A DNA stretch of 64,000 nt. Origin: JANNBN01 sp963763885 (GTDB lineage Bacteria; Actinomycetota; Acidimicrobiia; Acidimicrobiales; JANYDT01). The stretch lies in NCBI GenBank assembly GCA_963763885.1, contig CAVXQD010000007.1:1860001-1924000 (forward strand), read 5' to 3'. Positions 60,804-64,000 of this stretch are shown piece by piece. The stretch's first letter is position 1. Every line of letters begins with the position of its first letter. A program made the position numbers and the translations under genes. The notes below the pieces were generated by a model. The model was not told where the DNA came from and made no database searches. It was given only the letters and a program-made list of their open reading frames with translations.

Positions 60804-61613
60804 TCAGAGAGTCAGCAGTGTGGTTCCTCCGACAAAGGTGGTGGCAACCTCGCGGTAGTACGCCGCGATGAACTCCCTCGGCGCCAAGTCCGTGAGTTCC
60901 TCGACTGGCGACGCGCCGAACGAGACGGTGCCGGTACCGGTGAACTGGCGGCCAATTTCCACGTTGACGCCGCTCATGGTGACAAGGTCATCCAGAGAGT
61001 CCGTCCCGTTGGCCTCGATGGCCGGCATCTGGCGCGAGTGCAGCATTGGGTGCCCGTTGACGAACCCAGCGCCGGTTGCTGGGCCGGTGATCTCGAACTG
61101 CACATCGATCAGTCGGCGATCGTACGCTGCGACCGTTGCGCCGAACCGACCACCAACAGCTAGCCGTGGGCCTGCCTGTCCAACAGTGACTGGTCGAGTC
61201 ATCCAGATGGACCCCATCTTCTTTGGATACCCCTGGAAATGGCCGCGCACCATTGCAAAGTCTTTGTCCACCCAGATGGCGACACACCGAGACCAGATCT
61301 GTCCATTCCAGCGGCACCGCACAACGATGAACGCCTCTTTGTACTGAGCCCGGACCGGGTCCGTGACTTCCTCGTGCGCGTCTGAACATGACTGCCAGTC
61401 CGCGAAGATAACGGCAACCGCACCGGGATCTTCGTCGTCGTGTACGGGCTCAAGAGGCGCCGGAAGGAGCGCTGCAACGGCCGCAGGGTCGGTTCTGTAC
61501 TCAACGGTCAGCATTTCGCCGGAGTAGTGCCAGGGCGGTGCGGGGAGCAGCGACGATGTTCCAGCCGGTGTGCGGGGGAACAGGAAACCGTGGAGCCCAG
61601 GGTGCGAAGCCAT
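60804..61613 (-). CDS. Acetoacetate decarboxylase-family protein
   Basis: Started at the ATG at 61613 (MASHPGLHGFLFPRTPAG), 269 residues. HFQGYPKKMGSIWMTRP carries the Lys that forms the Schiff base in acetoacetate decarboxylase, and MLTVEYRTDPAAVAALLPAPLEPV the usual N-terminal part. Many members act on other keto or enol acids. It is divergent from the FAH-family gene, sharing an operator-like spacer. Confidence 0.85.
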   Translation of the reverse strand: MASHPGLHGFLFPRTPAGTSSLLPAPPWHYSGEMLTVEYRTDPAAVAALLPAPLEPVHDDEDPGAVAVIFADWQSCSDAHEEVTDPVRAQYKEAFIVVRCRWNGQIWSRCVAIWVDKDFAMVRGHFQGYPKKMGSIWMTRPVTVGQAGPRLAVGGRFGATVAAYDRRLIDVQFEITGPATGAGFVNGHPMLHSRQMPAIEANGTDSLDDLVTMSGVNVEIGRQFTGTGTVSFGASPVEELTDLAPREFIAAYYREVATTFVGGTTLLTL

Positions 61614-61628
61614 GCGGCGTATCGTATC

Positions 61629-61642
61629 GTTTGGTGCCAAAC
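61629..61642. promoter_or_regulatory. Operator-like palindrome in divergent promoter
   Basis: GTTTGG and CCAAAC flank TG in the 49-base spacer between the decarboxylase-like and FAH genes. Its place between two divergent starts fits an operator for a GntR, MarR or IclR regulator, none of which is in view. Confidence 0.5.
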
Positions 61643-61662
61643 AAATCCCGTGGGAGGGTGAA

Positions 61663-62571
61663 GTGGACGAAGTAGTCGAGACCAGGCGTGTTCTGCTGGG
61701 CGGAGCGGTTGTCGAGGTAGTTCGCAATGGAGACTCGCTTCACGCTGCAGACGGTCGCATCGTCTCTCTTGACGATGCGGTGCACCTTCCTCCCGTGGTC
61801 CCAACCAAAATCATCTGCGCGCATCTCAATCATGTGAGTCGCGTGAGGGAATTCGGAACGCGGCTCCCTCCTGCGCCGACGTACTTTCACAAGCCGGTGT
61901 CAAGCCTCAACAGTCATCGCGGCGAAGTAGTGCGACCATCCAACTGCAACTGGCTCAACTACGAAGGCGAAGTGGCCATCGTCATCGGGCGTCGGTGTCG
62001 CAACGTGACCTACGCGCAGGCGGCTGACTACATCGGTGGCTACACGGTGGCCAACGATTTTGGTCTGCATGATTTTCGGGACACGGACTCCGGGTCCATG
62101 CTGCGGGTCAAGGGAGCAGACACGTTCTGCCCCCTCGGACCCGGCTACGTGCGCGGGTGGAAACCTGAGGGGAAGTACATCCGCACTTACGTCAACGGGA
62201 TACTTCGCCAAGATGGCTCAACCGACGAAATGGCGTGGGACATGGCGTACTTGGTGGCTGACTTGGCTCGGCTCATCACGTTGGAACCTGGCGATGTCAT
62301 CCTGTCCGGCACCCCGGCAGTGTCACGACCTGTTGTTCCGGGAGACGTGGTCACGGTAGAGGTCGAAGGCCTCGGTTCGCTGACCAACACCATTGTCGAA
62401 GGTCCCGCGCCAGTGTCAGACGAAATTGGCTCGCAACCAACCGAGACCGAAGAGGTGCGTTCCACCGCGTTGGGCGGCGACTGGGAACTGCGCGGTCAAC
62501 GTCCGCCCGTCTACCCGACTCCTCGAGATCTCCTTCCGTATCCACGCGTGCACCCCCGTTGGGAGAAGTGA
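61663..62571 (+). CDS. Fumarylacetoacetate hydrolase-family protein
   Basis: Started at the GTG at 61663, with GGGAGG 5 bases upstream; 302 residues. NYEGEVAIVIGRRCRNV carries the metal-binding ExE, and GDVILSGTPAVSRPV is the C-terminal hallmark. The family hydrolyses or decarboxylates acyl-pyruvates and related products of aromatic ring cleavage. It is coupled to the aldehyde dehydrogenase by GTGA. Confidence 0.9.
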   Translation: MDEVVETRRVLLGGAVVEVVRNGDSLHAADGRIVSLDDAVHLPPVVPTKIICAHLNHVSRVREFGTRLPPAPTYFHKPVSSLNSHRGEVVRPSNCNWLNYEGEVAIVIGRRCRNVTYAQAADYIGGYTVANDFGLHDFRDTDSGSMLRVKGADTFCPLGPGYVRGWKPEGKYIRTYVNGILRQDGSTDEMAWDMAYLVADLARLITLEPGDVILSGTPAVSRPVVPGDVVTVEVEGLGSLTNTIVEGPAPVSDEIGSQPTETEEVRSTALGGDWELRGQRPPVYPTPRDLLPYPRVHPRWEK

Positions 62572-64000
62572 ACACTGTGCCGAACTCTCAACACCCACGA
62601 GCAGTCATTGTCAACGGAAACCGCACTGTTCCTATTTCCGTTGACCACTTCATTAATGGACAGCGGGTTGCAAGCGCGCGTACTTTCGAAGATCGCAGTC
62701 CGCTGGACTGGGATCTACTTCTGGCCAACGTGTCGTTTGGTGATGCGGCAATTGCAGACGCAGCGGTGAGCGCAGCCGTCGCTGCGTTTCCGGAATGGGC
62801 GGCGCTTGGCCCAGCGGGCCGCGGCCCAATCCTTCGTTGCCTTGCCGACCTTATCGATGCACACGTTGAAGACATCGCGGCTGTCGAATGCATGGACATG
62901 GCAATGCTTCACGAGTCGTTGCGCCTCCGGGTGATCGGTCGTGGTGCCCGGAACTTCCGTGCCTATGCGGACCTGTCCGAGCAGTACCAGGAACGGGTCT
63001 GGTCCTCCAACGGAACAGCCAACCGGGTGCTTCGGATGCCGGCGGGGCCAACGGTTGTCATCACACCGTGGAACGCTCCGTTCATGCTGTCAACGTGGAA
63101 GTGCGCACCGGCGCTGGCGGCTGGAAATACCGTGATCTTGAAACCTGCGGAATGGTCACCGCTTTCGGTTTCCCTCCTCGCTGACCTCTGCGTCGAAGCT
63201 GGTCTCCCGCCGGGCGTGTTCAACGTTGTTCAAGGCTTCGGCGAAGAGGTAGGCGCCGCGCTGGTGAACGACCCTCGTGTGCGTCGGATCAGCTTCACGG
63301 GATCTCCCGAAACCGGCCGCATCATTGGTGTTGCAGCGGCGGGGAACCTTGTTCCGTTCACCGCAGAGCTTGGCGGCAAGGGTCCCTTCATCGTGTTGGA
63401 CGACGCAGACTTGGATCTGGCAGCGAAGAAGGCGGCGGTGATGTTCGACGACTCGGGTCAGGTGTGTTTGGCCGGTACGCGCCTGCTGGTACAAGACGGG
63501 GTTCGAGAAGAGTTCATGCGCCGCTTCAACGCATATACCGATGCTCATGTGCTGGGCGATTCACGTGATCCCGCTACCACAGTCTCTCCGCTGATCCACC
63601 CGGAACATCTTGCAAGAGTCGCCGGCTTTGTTGACCGTGCACGTGCCGCTGGCGACTCCATTCTGCGCGGAGGAAACGTCTGGCGGGAAGGTGGCCTGTG
63701 GTATCAACCGACCGTTGTTCAGCCGCGTAGCAACGACAGCGAGATCGTGCAGAACGAAGTGTTTGGCCCCGTTGTTACGTTGCAGTCCTTCACGTCCGAC
63801 GCAGAAGCGATTGCGCTTGCCAACTCCACCGCCTACGGGTTGTCGGCCATGATTTTCACCAGCTCGGCACAGCGTGCGGACCTTCTCGGCCGGGCAGTGC
63901 GCGCTGGCACCACATGGGTCAACACGTTCCTTGTGCGAGATCTGACGGCGCCGTTTGGTGGCATGGGGATCTCGGGCATCGGACGTGAGGGCGGAGACTA
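62568..64000 (+). CDS. Aldehyde dehydrogenase, 3' end outside window
   Basis: Frame open to the right edge, 477 residues visible, GTG start overlapping the FAH stop (a GTG 4 codons later is the alternative). VVITPWNAPFMLSTWKCAPALAAGNTVILKPAEWSP and FTGSPETGR fit NAD binding, FTAELGGKGPFIVL holds the general-base Glu, and DSGQVCLAGTRLLV the catalytic Cys. It resembles semialdehyde dehydrogenases of aromatic catabolism (HpaE type), which suits its FAH neighbour. Few residues are missing at the end. Confidence 0.93.
   Translation, partial: MNTVPNSQHPRAVIVNGNRTVPISVDHFINGQRVASARTFEDRSPLDWDLLLANVSFGDAAIADAAVSAAVAAFPEWAALGPAGRGPILRCLADLIDAHVEDIAAVECMDMAMLHESLRLRVIGRGARNFRAYADLSEQYQERVWSSNGTANRVLRMPAGPTVVITPWNAPFMLSTWKCAPALAAGNTVILKPAEWSPLSVSLLADLCVEAGLPPGVFNVVQGFGEEVGAALVNDPRVRRISFTGSPETGRIIGVAAAGNLVPFTAELGGKGPFIVLDDADLDLAAKKAAVMFDDSGQVCLAGTRLLVQDGVREEFMRRFNAYTDAHVLGDSRDPATTVSPLIHPEHLARVAGFVDRARAAGDSILRGGNVWREGGLWYQPTVVQPRSNDSEIVQNEVFGPVVTLQSFTSDAEAIALANSTAYGLSAMIFTSSAQRADLLGRAVRAGTTWVNTFLVRDLTAPFGGMGISGIGREGGD

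Noticed and set aside
1..64000. CRISPR arrays, insertion sequences, prophage or rRNA genes
   Set aside because: No regularly spaced repeats, transposase or integrase motifs, terminal inverted repeats or rRNA sequence were recognised.

Overview
The window looks like a chromosome segment of a moderately high-GC actinobacterium, most likely of the class Acidimicrobiia (this placement is an inference, not a measurement). The reasons are a WhiB regulator, an acyl-CoA carboxylase beta/epsilon pair, a Get3-like ArsA ATPase pair, a MeaA-type mutase, frequent GTG and TTG starts, and long Pro/Thr-rich linkers in exported proteins. I see no insertion sequence, phage gene, CRISPR array or rRNA. There is one tRNA (Pro, anticodon CGG). 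No stretch longer than 300 bases lacks a gene.

Layout. 1-7.9 kb: propionyl/acyl-CoA carboxylase beta (cut by the left edge) with its epsilon subunit, an AAA-type ATPase with a winged-helix tail, a membrane protein, a MeaA/ethylmalonyl-CoA mutase, a rhodanese and a YbaK deacylase. 7.9-13.8 kb: two cyclophilins, an M23 murein peptidase with coiled coil, aspartate kinase and aspartate-semialdehyde dehydrogenase. 13.8-18.9 kb: a small LuxR regulator, a giant ATPase-LuxR regulator, tRNA-Pro and a secreted coiled-coil protein. 18.9-27.8 kb: a lasso-peptide gene cluster. 27.8-34.7 kb: receiver protein, MFS exporter, two ArsA ATPases, NfeD-like protein, thymidylate kinase, membrane protein. 34.8-41.4 kb: WhiB, a nucleotide-sugar dehydrogenase / glycosyltransferase / epimerase operon, and selB-selA. 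41.4-51.4 kb: class A penicillin-binding protein, a trypsin-fold protein without its catalytic residues, Nudix hydrolase, and an ABC ATPase with a broken P-loop beside a large FtsX-like permease. 51.4-59.7 kb: Mrp, ErpA, RidA, a 56-residue membrane protein, a two-component pair, a DUF11-like exported protein and a DUF1800/DUF1501 pair. 59.8-64 kb: SDR, acetoacetate-decarboxylase-like, FAH-family and aldehyde dehydrogenase genes, probably a small catabolic locus, cut by the right edge.

The main find is the lasso-peptide cluster. It has a B2 leader peptidase, a PqqD-like B1 recognition protein, a short asparagine-synthetase-like cyclase, an ABC exporter, a nucleotidyltransferase-like protein, two different HPr-kinase-like proteins, two LuxR-type regulators and two tiny precursor genes (22766-22897 and 23072-23206). 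Both precursors carry the lasso leader signature and predict cores starting with Ala and closing on Asp at position 9. The core of the first ends in Ser, the residue that lasso-peptide kinases of this family are known to phosphorylate. Both precursors are preceded by the same 21-bp element at exactly the same distance from the start codon.

A second theme is NTPase and protease folds that have lost canonical catalytic residues (1844-3529, first domain of 14334-17636, 43892-45316, 46209-48161). All function calls come from reading the translated sequence; no database search was run.
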